Positions 1 through 8,825 are shown, counted from the stretch's first letter. The stretch: 27,880 bases of DNA from Cyanophora paradoxa (GCA_004431415.1 QPMI01000021.1:1-27880); one strand, 5' to 3'. The notes: a model not told the origin generated them from the sequence alone. A program made the numbers and translations.

Positions 1-359
1 TGCATATGGGTGACCGTCGGACCGTAATCGGGACCCGCGTGAGCAGGCCCCGGGGGCTGGCTCGCCCTCAACAGCGAAGAGGCGGACGCGGTCCTCGCCC
101 GCGCAGCCTCCGCCGAGGCCGTCCCCCCGTCCCTCGGGCCGCTTGCCCTCTGGGAGGTGCGCACGTAAATCGTCTTGTTAATAATTACAATTCTGACTAT
201 AATCACTCACATTCACGTGGACAGGAGTACGAATGTGCCTGTGATGAGATCCGTGCCGATCGATATCGCGAGGTCGATAGTGCCCCCGAGTCTGCACCAG
301 CGCGGCCTGATCATGATTTACATCGTGCGCCTTTCGCGCGCGACAGCCCTTTACCGTAA
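1..359 (+). CDS. 3' end of PAS sensor histidine kinase gene of the preceding unit (partial)
   Basis: Exon 47-156 follows an acceptor ending gtgagcag and reads GPGGWLALNSEEADAVLARA and onward to ...PLALWE. The intron 157-224 (gtgcgc...gtggacag) joins in phase 0 to exon 225-359, which reads EYECACDEIRADRY... and stops with TAA at 357-359. The same exons at 13501-13610 and 13679-13813 connect upstream, in phase, to the kinase gene of unit 1, so this piece is the tail of a kinase gene that starts left of the window. The tail is acidic and Ala/Glu-rich with no recognised domain. The last exon could be further spliced, for example at gag|gtcgat near 272, so the stop is tentative. Confidence 0.6.
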   Translation, partial: HMGDRRTVIGTRVSRPRGLARPQQRRGGRGPRPRSLRRGRPPVPRAACPLGGAHVNRLVNNYNSDYNHSHSRGQEYECACDEIRADRYREVDSAPESAPARPDHDLHRAPFARDSPLP

Positions 360-660
360 CCCTCCTTCCCCCGTCCCCCCCCCCCCTCCCCCAACGCACC
401 GTTATACATTAACGTTCCCCCCCCCCCCCCTTTCCCCCTTCTCCGTGGCCCCATCCTTTCTCAGCCTCCCCCCCCCCACCCCCCACCCTCCCCTCATCCC
501 TTCCCTCCCCCCGCCCCTCCCTCTTCCCCACCCCACACCCAACGTGAACCCCAACCCCCCAGCCCCCACGTGCACCCATCCCATCCGCCCCTCTTTCCCC
601 CCTCTTCCCCCCCCTCTACCCGCCAGCGCCCCCCCCCCCTCTCCCTCCGGATCCTCGCAC
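360..660. repeat. Poly-C / pyrimidine-rich tract A, unit 1
   Basis: About 300 bases made almost only of C runs with T and occasional A (several runs of 8 or more C). The proline-rich reading frames it opens are a composition effect. The minus strand is G-run rich and could form G-quadruplexes. Run lengths differ in all three copies (13814-14097 and 27074-27352), so they are unreliable. It lies directly 3' of the kinase stop and may be an intron or 3' spacer. Confidence 0.9.
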
Positions 661-1187
661 GGCGTCACGGTCGCGAGGCGCGGCGCGCAGATCGCGTGCA
701 TCTACATCTGAAGGCCGGCGAAGGAGCTCTACTGCGGGCGCCTTGGTATGATTTTGATGATATCGATTAATATTCATGACCCGACCCCTAAACTTGAAAT
801 ACGAAGATTCGAATTAGAGTGCTGGCGCAGGGATTTCTGGTGTTCAAGAGGCACGCGGCCTTCCTGCTGGCGCCCCCGAGGCGTCGTCGGGCTCTGAATT
901 CAAACCCTCGGCTGAGGGATCCGGCCGCCGGTCGCGTCGCCCACCTCCACCTCCCGGGATCCCTCCTCCAGGTTCGCCATGCCGCGCCGGCCCTCGATAA
1001 TTCGGGAAGGACCTCCTTCCCCTTCCCGTTTATCGTCTTCGAATCCCCCGGCCCTTTCGCTCAATGTCTCGAGTTTCTCGGCAGATCGACGAGGCGGCGG
1101 CGCGGTGCGCCCTCGCCGGGGTCTGCCGCGCTCTCGGCATCCCTTCGACACCACATCCATCGGCTGGCACCTCGTTGTCCGCTCATA
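661..1187 (+). CDS. Unassigned exon-like segments downstream of the kinase tail
   Basis: Three segments look coding in the plus orientation. About 664-746 reads GVTVARRGAQ then IAVHLHLKAGEGALLRAP (using the extra C present in units 2 and 3). 831-971, after acceptor ggcgcag, reads GFLVFKRHAAFLLAPPEASS and on to VAHLHLPGSLLQ, 47 clean codons in unit 2. 1085 on, after tcggcag, reads IDEAAARCALAGVCRALGIP; the intron 972-1084 joins the last two in phase 0. I recognise no domain. They may be further 3' exons of the kinase or part of the gene that ends at 3192. Confidence 0.4.
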
Positions 1188-1189
1188 GC

Positions 1190-2112
1190 GCCAGCGTGCA
1201 CTCGCGATCGCACGTCGCCGGCGCCGCGGTCACTGCACATGTACATAGAGATTCTTTTCGAATCATTGAATTCTATTTCGAATTCAGGCTATAAGTGCCT
1301 CTTTCCCGCCGAATGGCTTCCGGGATCCTTTTCTGGCAGGCATTGAATCGTAAATTCGACGGGTATAGGTCACGTGTTTCGCAGCTGCGTTTCGATTCAT
1401 TAAATTGCGGTTGTTCGATTGCATGGTTTCAAATTCGAAGCCAGTGCATATTATGTCTTTTAAATTATTTAATACGGTAGGTATTATTGGCATTGTTTTG
1501 TAGCAGTTAGTGCTCTTTGAAACGAGCTCGAAATGCTACACGCCGCAAACCCAGTCAAGGTTCACAGCGCCGCGGCGCGCTGAAAACTTTTGCAGCGCCG
1601 AGCGGTCCCCAGGGTTCCTCGAGCCTGGGGCTCCCAGCCCCCTCCCCCCCCCCCCCCCCCCGGCCCCCGTTAAGCTCCCCCCCCCCCCCCTTTCCCCCTC
1701 TCCATCCCCTCACCCTCCCCCCCCCCCTTCCCCCACCTACCCCCCTTTCCTTCCCGCGCGCGCACCTTTCGCAGCTCATGATCAAGAAGCTCAAGATCCA
1801 GCTAGAGCACTATCTATCGATATCCGCACTAGTACTGGCATAGAGTCCTTACAATTTTTGCAAGTGAATACGTATACTCGGGAAATTAAACTTGGGGGAG
1901 CTAGAACCAAATGCAAATGTAGGCTGGGGTCTGACGGTCTTTAGCTATACGTATACGCGCTATACGGGGGCCTCGCGATCGGAGTAGAGAGATGATTGGG
2001 GCCGGGGGGAAATCGAGCTAAAGGAGAATTCGGAACCGCATAGCTAGCTCGCGAGCGCCCCAGGAGAACGTGCAAGACACGTACGCCTTCCAGCCGCAAG
2101 CGCGGACCGCGA
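1190..2112. other. Mostly non-coding stretch between exon-like clusters
   Basis: Apart from poly-C tract B and the possible short exon after 1774, this stretch is AT-richer (1250-1510, with aattcg repeats) and shows no coding region I can support. A longer frame after 1775 continues through QVNTYTREIKLGELEPNANV in unit 2 but has no recognisable domain, and unit 1 breaks it. Confidence 0.5.
1630..1765. repeat. Poly-C tract B, unit 1
   Basis: Second pyrimidine-rich block, with C runs up to about 18. It ends in cacctttcgcag at 1774, which looks like a splice acceptor; the following bases read LMIKKLKIQLEHYLS, possibly a short exon. This suggests the block is a long polypyrimidine tract inside an intron. 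Confidence 0.85.
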
Positions 2113-3192
2113 ATGTGCGCGGAGACGGCGCGCCCGCCCGCGAGGCTCGCGTCGTGCGTCCTCCCGATCTTCATTCTGCTTCTGATCGCCTGTTGCGTGG
2201 TGCGAATGGCGCCGGCCCCCCGGCGCGCGCGCGCGCGCTTGCCCGCCCGATCGATCGCGATCGGCCGCGGGGCCCGGGCCTGCCGCCGTGCGGGCCGGCC
2301 CGACTTTCGCGCCAGATCATTTCGGTCCTGGCGTCGACGTACGCGTCGCGGCTGGGCTCGAAGCTGGTGATCAGTATTTGGAGGTGCAAAATCGCACATC
2401 GCCGCATCGCCGCGCGCGCTCCTCTGGAGCTTCGCTTCGCCCTGACGAGATCATTTCGCGGGCAGCAAGTCGTGCACGACATCGACCAGCGATGGACGCT
2501 CTCTCGAGGCTTGGCGGAGAGAGCCTCGATCCGAGCACGCGCCCCGAATTCTGCAGCAGCTCGGGAACAAAAAGCCAACATCTGACGACTTTCCGCTGCT
2601 ATAGCTAGCGGATATTGGTTTGGATCTGCTTTCCGAGGCCGGCGGCCACGACCTTCAAACTTTCTCGGCGCGCATACCCTTCTCGCGCCGGGCCGGGCAC
2701 TGCAGCTGGCGAAGGCCGCGGTCTAACTGTGATCAAATCTTTGCAGATCGTTCTTCCAAACAGGAAACGTTGATTGTCAGAAGGGAGCCCGAATCGTTTC
2801 TGGAAGCATTTCCTGACGCGCTGTATCCTGCTTCGCTCGTTCAGTACCGCATCAACGACCGGGCTCTAGGGCTTTCGGTCGCATCATTGTAAGGATATTT
2901 AGTTATATTTACTTTAGTTTCACTGTCGAAATCTTAAGCTTCGTTCTAATCGATGTTCACTCCAGCTGAATCAGAGCCTTTCCTACCTGAACAAAAGTAA
3001 CGGGCAGTGGATTGTCGCCAAGAGATCAGATACTCAATTGTGGATAACAGGTACGGTGTGCATGCGCAATCAATTCGACAGTCCCAAGCGTTCCGGGGTA
3101 TTACTAGGTCTCGACTCGCCCCCGCCCCCGCTCGTCTCAGGAGGTGCAAGGTGGGGTCTAAAGTAGGGACGCTGACAGAATACAACAACTAA
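2113..3192 (+). CDS. Putative multi-exon gene with N-terminal hydrophobic segment, unknown function
   Basis: ATG at 2113 starts MCAETARPPARLASCVLPIF followed by ILLLIACCVVRMA, a strong membrane or signal-anchor segment. Later exon-like pieces: 2605-2720 (LADIGLDLLSEAGGHDLQTF, ALQLAKAA), 2747-2888 (ETLIVRREPESFLEAFPDAL, YPASLVQYRIND), about 2972-3048 (SLSYLNKSNGQWIVAKEIRY, SIVDN) and a last exon ending VGTLTEYNN with TAA at 3190-3192. The 2721-2746 intron would be only 26 bases, which is odd. I recognise no family. It may be a separate membrane or secreted protein, or the true N-terminus of the kinase joined across a 5.6 kb intron; the ordinary size of the other introns speaks against the latter. 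Confidence 0.45.
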
Positions 3193-3269
3193 GTATCTTC
3201 AACGTAGTAATCATTTGAATGCTCAGCGACTATCTATACAACTAAGTATAATGCTAGCTATAGGCGTAG

Positions 3270-3780
3270 GCGGCTAGGCTGGGCCTGCGCGCGGCCGCCC
3301 ACCGTGCCTCGCCCCGCCCGGCGGACCGCACCGCCGCCCGCACCTCGCCCCGCGCGCCAGTGCCCGGAGAGCTGCGCCGACGCCCCGCTCGCCGCGCGCG
3401 CCTTCGCCCCGCGCGGCCCCCGCGCCCGAGCCGCGCCGCCGCCACCGCGCCCCCGTCCGCCTGCCGAGCGCGCCGCCGCCTGCCGCGCAGCTGAGCTGCC
3501 GAGCGCGCGTCGCGCCTCCGATGCTCCGTCCCGCTTGGCGAGCCGCATGGCGCCGGCCTCGCGTCGCGCAGCCGGCCGCTGCGCACTCCCGCTCGCCGCG
3601 CCTGGGCCGGGTTAGCCGAGCATGCGCAGCGGAGGGCGACATGTCAGCTAGGGCCGCGCGGGCCAGGCGCGGGGACGTCGGACACGGGAGCTCGAGGGCG
3701 TGGCGCGCGCGGCTCGCGCGCCGGCAGAGCGGAGCGCGCGCGCGCGGCGCGACGCGGCGCGCGCGACTCGGCGTCGAGTC
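3270..3780. other. CpG-dense block, unit 1
   Basis: About 500 bases of very GC-rich, CpG-dense sequence (gcgcgcgcg, cgcgccgcc words) starting right after the AT-rich segment ctaagtataatgctagctatagg at about 3242-3264. This resembles a CpG-island-like or promoter-like block, but no gene start could be tied to it. Indels between the two units disrupt every long frame. Confidence 0.5.
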
Positions 3781-4081
3781 GGCGATTATGCTTAGCTGCA
3801 CTCTGCAAGCAGTGCATGCTGCCGCAGTGCAGTGCAGCTGCAGGCTGGCACATCGCGGTTGCGTGGGCGGCAACTACCGTAGTAGTACGCCGGCAAGTGC
3901 AAGTCGTCGGCGCCGCAGCGGCGGCGACAAGGAGCCTTGCGCGGGATACAGCAAAAAGAGACGTCCGGCGGCGCCGGCCTTATCCACAGCGGGGTACCAC
4001 AAAAAGACTTATCGCCGACGGAAAGAAGACCGACTTGCGAACTGGCCGACTTGGACAGCGTGACAGACAATCCGACGGGTA

Positions 4082-4135
4082 GCAAGGGGGGTTTGAGCAG
4101 CTGCACAGCGGTTCAAGAACCGGGAAGAAATTCCA
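4082..4135 (+). repeat. Left arm of long-range inverted repeat, unit 1
   Basis: Contains CACAGCGGTTCAAGAACCG followed by GGAAGAAATTCCA (4104-4135). The reverse complement of 7839-7870 matches it at 30 of 32 positions. Outside it, gcaagggggg at 4082-4091 also matches the outer end of the right arm. The core CGGTTCAAGAACCG is itself a 14-base palindrome. The arms lie about 3.8 kb apart and may be ends of a mobile element. Confidence 0.8.
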
Positions 4136-5049
4136 GTGGAAAACCTCCGCAAGTACCGTGAAAAAACTCGAAGGGACCTCGAAAGTACAAAGCGGGGTAG
4201 AGGCAGCTAAGGTACCGAGTTACTTCCGGCACCGAAACCAGGATCGCCACCAAAACAGCGTCGGCCCGAAGTCTCGTCCGAGGCCGTAGCTAGGCGCTCC
4301 CGCTGCAGCAATGGAGTCATATCGATCAATACAGGTGTCGCTGATGCCAAGCGCGCGCCCCCGAAGCGATTCAGGTGCAGTCCGAGCGAACTGCGTCGTC
4401 CCACTCGTTTGACGCACTCCAAACAGCAGCCAGGTCGCCGGAGAGTACAGGCAGTCCGAATGTGGGCTAATGGCTGTCGAGCAGCGCAGGCAGGTGCTGT
4501 TTTTCAAAGTTGCCGCTAACGGTCACATTGCACTGAGCCAATTCCGGCCGCAGGCAAGCGCTCCTACTGGCTGAAACGCATCTAATGACACTGTACAGCA
4601 GGCCAGAGTGCTGCGCCGCTGCCGCCGCTGCCGATTAGGTGTGGTGCTGTCGCCGCCGCCGCCGCCCCACTGTTTTAACGAAGCGCAGATCATGCAGACC
4701 AGCTGACATGCAAGCCGTGTCGTCGGTAGAAGCAGATTCTGTCTTCTTGGCCGCCCGCCTTCATGGTCCGCCGCCCGCTTGCATGCTCTTGACCGTCCGA
4801 CTGACGCATGGCCTGCACCGATTGCAGCGCGCACGGCTGGCGGCGGCTATAGCAGAGCTTTCTGAGCGGTGCAGCAATGCCGCGGTCCGTTCGGTTTCCT
4901 TTTTCCGGTTGTCCGCTCTGTCTCCGCCTGCTGACTATGATCGTACGCAGCCAGACGGTGCTGTGCCAGTGCTGTTCTGATGATTTAGAAGCGGTTGTGC
5001 TGTTTCGGCGGAGCTGCTGCATCGACGAGCAGCCCGGCCGCCTCGATCC

Positions 5050-5067
5050 GCCGGCCGGCCGGCCGGC
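5050..5067. repeat. 18-base perfect CCGG palindrome, unit 1
   Basis: GCCGGCCGGCCGGCCGGC, a (CCGG)n self-complementary run, inside non-coding sequence. It is conserved without change at 18489-18506. Confidence 0.85.
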
Positions 5068-6114
5068 GCTTCCTCGAACCCTGCCGCTTCTAGCTGAGCT
5101 GCTTGCCTTGCTTAGCTGCTTGAGAGCGTGGCTTTCAGTATCACTGGAGTGCAACTACCGCAGCCAGGCCGCTCTAGATCTGCTGCCATTTGGCAGGTCG
5201 CGTCCTGCTCAAAACACAGCTTTCTTTCTGTGTGGGCGCTGTTCGCCTAGCGTAGGATTCTGTGATCTGTTCGTGTTTTAGCGACGAACACACTCTCACA
5301 TCCAGTCTCAGCTCGCAGCTTGGGGCTTGGTTTGTTCTTTTGGCATCATGATCAGGGCTCTTGCATCCTGGCACGCGTACGTGTACTGCAGCAGTCTGAG
5401 CACGCGTATGAGCATTTTATAGCTTGCCGAGCCTTGGGGCACGCGGCGCCGCGCCCAGCAAGCCGAGGAAGCTGGTCCGCGGGCCGGCACCCCGTCACTG
5501 CGCACGCCGTCATTCAATGCCTGGTCCGTGCGAGCCCTCCGAGGGCTTGCATTGAAGAGAGAACTCACTTTGACAGCGCGCGAATGCTCCGGGGATGAGC
5601 TCCGCGATGTTCCCTTGAAGCGCGACGCGCTGATCCAGTGACTCAGTGACATGAGGTGCGGGTAAGCGAGTTCGGGACGTGGAAGCTGCAGGCGAGCTGT
5701 ATATGGCCTTATTTAATGATATCATGCTTAGTTATAGCTGCCGCCACTGGGCCACACTTGCCAAGTTGCCAACTTCTTGACCTTCTTCCATTCCGGAATG
5801 ACGGGTCAGTTTCTAGCAAGTCAGCCAGGCTGTTTTGAAATATTTTGAAGCGGTTTTTTGGCAAGTCTTCGGAGGCGGCGCGCGCGCTTCCGCCGGGTGC
5901 TTCTATGCAATATAGGGCGTAACTGATGTATTTTGGAGCTTTATAGGTCGCTGGGGCCGCGCGCGACCCTCGGCCTCCTGGCATTGGCACTGTCACGCCT
6001 GGGAGCCAGAACGGTTTTCAGAGCCAAACAAGGAAATGCGGTGCGTGCGCTTCAAAATACATCGTAATTGCACTATACTATGATAATAAAACTGTAAAAG
6101 CCCTAAAAGTGCCT

Positions 6115-6888
6115 GTCGCCGCGCCCGGCCGCGCCTCCGCCGCGCCGCTCCGCGCCGCACCGCGCCGCCCACACCGCCGGGCGGCCGCCAGCGCCGCCCC
6201 ACGCCGCCGGGCGGCCGCCCCGAGCCGCCCCGCGCGCCCCGCGCAGTTCCGCGCCGCCAGCGCCGCCGGGCGTAGCTCCGCGCCGCCCACGCCGCCGGGC
6301 GGCCGCCAGCGCCGCCCCACGCCGCCGGGCGGCCGCCCTGCGCCGCCCGCGCCGCCCCGCGCAGCTCCGCGCCGCCCCGCGCCGCCCACGCCGCCGGGCG
6401 GCCGCCAGCGCCGCCCCACGCCGCCGGGCGGCCGCCCCGCGCCGCCCCGCGCCGCCGCGCCGCCCCACGCCGCCGGCGGCCGCCCCGCCCGCCCCGGGCC
6501 GCCCCGCGCAGCTCCGCGCCGCCCACGCCGCCGGGCGGCCGCCCCGCGCCGCCCCGCGCAGCTCCGCGCCGCCCCACGCCGCCGGGCGGCCGCCCCGCCC
6601 GCCCCCGGCCGAGCCGCGCCGCCTGGCGGCCGCCCCGCGCCGCCCCGCGCCGCCCGCGCCGCTCCGCGCAGCTCCGCGCCGCCCCACGCCGCCGGGCGGC
6701 CGCCAGCGCCGCCCCACGCCGCCGGGCGGCCGCCCCGCGCCGCCCCGCGCAGCTCCGCGCCGCCCCACGCTGCCGGGCGGCCGCCAGCGCCGCCCACGCC
6801 GCCGGGCGGCCGCCCCGCGCCGCCCCACGCCGCCGGGCGGCCGCCCGCGCCGCCCCGCGCCGCCCCGCGCCGCCCGCGCCTGCGCTGC
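6115..6888. repeat. GC-only minisatellite, unit 1
   Basis: About 0.78 kb composed of imperfect repeats of a module such as ccacgccgccgggcggccgc, alternating with cgcgccgccccgcgcagctc. The palindromic core GGCGGCCGCC recurs roughly a dozen times at irregular 25-60 base spacing. It is almost free of A and T. Ala/Pro/Arg-rich open frames on both strands are composition artefacts: they break differently in unit 2. Confidence 0.92.
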
Positions 6889-7649
6889 CAAGGTGGCATC
6901 AGAGGTGGCATATACGACGCGGCGGGACAGGGCGAGGCGAGGCATCACGCCTCCAGCCCCTGCAGTGCAAAGGACATCCAGGTTGTGCCATCTAGATCAG
7001 CGCGTGGAAAGCAAGCGATCGCGCCTCACTCGTGCCGGCGACCGGAAGACGCGCCGCGCCGTGCCTCTTCTATCCGCCGGAAGTGTTCTTGTATGTCCTC
7101 TTGCATGACTGGTCATCCTATGGACAGCTGCTGCGGCGCGGGGGTTAGCGCGATGCGGGCGCGCGGCGGTGAGCATGAGGCGGGGCATGCGGCATCTGCG
7201 AACGAGCGAACTGACTTGTCGTTAAACGTTGATCACGTCCAGCCGCTGTGAACGAGACGAACGAGGGCGAGTGCGCCCCCGGTTCCGCGCGCTTCGCGCT
7301 CTTCTGCCAGGCTGGCGCGTTGCTCCGCTTGCTGCTAAAAGTACTAGTACTAGTCTGCTGCTGCGACCGTCGGACATGCCGCAGTGCAGCCGCATGCGCA
7401 TACGGCTGGCCAGCCGGCCTTCAGCTCTTCCGTCCGCCGCGCGCGCGGCCTTAAGCTTGTTGGCCTCCGCGCGCCAAGTCCAGTTTTTTTCGGGTTCGCG
7501 ATCGCGTGGCGATCGAATGGCGATCAGCATACCGGGAAAAAAGAAAATTTTTATCCGACAATCGATGATTCCATCCCGACAACCCCACGGAGTTTGACAC
7601 GCTGATCACAATGATGCTAACCGCACGTCCTGCAAAAATCGCTGTGGTG

Positions 7650-7693
7650 CTATATAAATCGCCGAAGGATTCCTGCCTTCGCAGCGGCGATTT
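7650..7693 (+). promoter_or_regulatory. TATA-like box overlapping a stem-loop, unit 1
   Basis: TATATAAA at 7651-7658 runs into a hairpin: AAATCGCC (7656-7663) pairs with GGCGATTT (7686-7693), and GAAGG (7664-7668) pairs with CCTTC (7676-7680), leaving a 7-base loop and a one-sided 5-base bulge. A CRE-like TGACGTCA lies 70 bases downstream (7764-7771). No gene start could be linked to it. Confidence 0.4.
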
Positions 7694-7838
7694 ATTCCCG
7701 GGGTCCAACTTGGGGTTAGACTTGGGATACGTAATTGTTTTTGCATTTTTTTCGACTCGGCGTTGACGTCAATTTGACGGTTCGACGGTTTTTGGCTCCT
7801 AGACTCGGCTCTTTCTGCAGCTGGTAAGTGCGCGCGGG

Positions 7839-7885
7839 TGGAAATTCTTCACGGTTCTTGAACCGCTGTGCTGACCCCCCCTTGC
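7839..7885 (-). repeat. Right arm of long-range inverted repeat, unit 1
   Basis: The minus strand of 7839-7870 reads CACAGCGGTTCAAGAACCG then TGAAGAATTTCCA, two mismatches from the left arm at 4104-4135. The outer gcaaggggggg (minus strand, ending at 7885) is also shared. The spacing between outer and inner match is 12 bases on the left and about 4 on the right. No clear target-site duplication flanks the pair. Confidence 0.8.
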
Positions 7886-7902
7886 AAATATTTCTTCTGG
7901 GC

Positions 7903-8124
7903 TTTTTTTTTTTGAGAGACTACGGTGGGCGAACCCCCGTAGGTAGTGATATTAAAGACAACAAAGCAATCACAAATCAAAGATACAGTAAACTAGCACA
8001 AAATATATACAGAATCAAGAGGGATCACGAGAAAGGACACGATCAGAAGAACGCAAAAGATAAGGAGAACGAGCACGAGGAGAAGGAGTAGAAGAGCTCA
8101 AGGGCGTCGATGCAGAAGTACTAG
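7903..8124 (-). mobile_element. Hairpin plus poly(A) 3' end, retroelement-like, minus strand, unit 1
   Basis: On the minus strand a hairpin CTACGGGGGTTCGCCC-ACCGTAG (7942-7920) has a 9-base stem, one bulged A and a TTCG loop. Seven bases later comes a run of 11 A (7913-7903). A terminal stem-loop followed by a short A tail is the 3' end structure of some LINE and SINE retrotransposons. About 180 bases further upstream on that strand is an open frame (8125-8669). No target-site duplication was found, so a polyadenylated retrocopy is also possible. Confidence 0.5.
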
Positions 8125-8669
8125 TCACACTAGAACGACGAGGAGCACGGGACGCAGCAAATAAGGAGAACGAGCACGAGGAACTACAGTCGAAGACGAA
8201 GATCTAGACGAAGACGACAAGACAGAGCTAACAGCAGAACTAGAAGACGTAGTCGCAGGAGGCAAAGGCGGTAGAACAGTAGGAGAGGCGAAACGTAGGA
8301 CACCACTAGAGGGGAAAGTCGAAGCTGGCGGAGTGTCTAAACGGAATCGAGATTGTAGAGTTGGTAAAACAATGGACGGCTGAAGACTAATCTGAGGAAC
8401 TGGGGACGACACGAGGAAAGGGGCAGAGCTCGGGTGCAGACTCGGAATCGGCAGTATAAGAGGAGGGGCGAAACGCAAGCCAGTAGTGACAGGGAAGGCA
8501 GACGATGGGCTGAACCAGGCGGGAGAGGCAAATATAGCGAAGTAGAAGAGAGAGAAGGGTACACACGAGGAAACGTGTATTTCAGGAAATTAAAAAGTAA
8601 TATATCGCCTGTCTGAAACTCAGTCTCTAGATCTGCCGGTGCACGCTTGCGCAATATATAATAATGCAT
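8125..8669 (-). CDS. Ser/Pro-rich open frame upstream of the hairpin/poly(A) end, unit 1
   Basis: Minus-strand ATG at 8669 begins MHYYILRKRAPADLETEF and passes through a Ser/Pro/Leu-rich stretch. A frame change is needed near 8478-8500 to continue as ISLQPSIVLPTLQSRFRLDT, PPASTFPSSGVLRFASPT and a poly-Ser run. Comparing both units gives about 180 residues in one frame. No enzymatic motif is visible. It could be the coding part of the retroelement-like unit, a linker-type segment, or a chance frame in purine-rich DNA (gacgaggagaacg words). Confidence 0.35.
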
Positions 8670-8730
8670 ATTTGGTTCAGGATTGTTACGTTTCGCGATA
8701 ATTGACCGTACGCGTTGCGCATGCGCAGTT
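8650..8730 (+). promoter_or_regulatory. AT-rich core and TGCGCATGCGCA palindrome upstream of kinase exons, unit 1
   Basis: An AT-rich patch aatatataataatgcatatt (8654-8674) is followed by the 12-base palindrome TGCGCATGCGCA (8716-8727), about 100 bases before the first kinase exon-like segment. The minus-strand Ser/Pro frame starts in the same patch, so this may be a divergent promoter. The palindrome matches the metazoan NRF-1 consensus, but that factor cannot be assumed in this organism. Confidence 0.4.
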
Positions 8731-8825
8731 CTGGAGCCCCACCTTTCCAGTCCGCAATTGATGATTCGCTGAGCGCGTATATTGAACCGCGTTGGTGCGA
8801 ATATTCATGCTCGTGAAATTCGCAG

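Larger units (their letters stand above)
3193..8640. other. Long spacer between gene clusters, unit 1
   Basis: About 5.4 kb with no convincing plus-strand gene. It begins AT-rich (3193-3265), passes into a CpG-dense block (3270-3780), then mixed sequence rich in ctgctg/gccgcc words (3790-6100), the GC minisatellite (6115-6888), mixed sequence (6890-7640), a TATA-hairpin element and the minus-strand hairpin/poly(A) element. Open frames in the GC-rich parts differ between units and look compositional. The unit 2 equivalent is 16653-21920. Confidence 0.7.

Noticed and set aside
175-711. Proline-rich 178-residue plus-strand frame through the poly-C tract
   Set aside because: It reads through an intron and then C runs; the proline content is pure composition and run lengths differ in all copies.
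2747-2888. BTB/T1-type domain suggested by ETLIVRREPESFLEAF
   Set aside because: Similarity is limited to a few positions (TL..R.P.S.L); the rest of the fold is not visible.
3254-3873. Several overlapping Arg/Ala-rich frames on both strands in the CpG-dense block
   Set aside because: No domain, no splice support, and the frames change between units; they reflect base composition.
3978-3986. TTATCCACA, a perfect bacterial DnaA box, with an inverted one at 3041-3049
   Set aside because: The window is clearly eukaryotic with spliced genes; two 9-base matches in 27 kb do not make a bacterial origin.
6078-7251. Long Ala/Pro/Arg and Gly/Arg open frames on both strands over the GC minisatellite
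   Set aside because: Stop codons are absent because the tract has almost no A or T; frames on both strands are equally open and break differently in unit 2.
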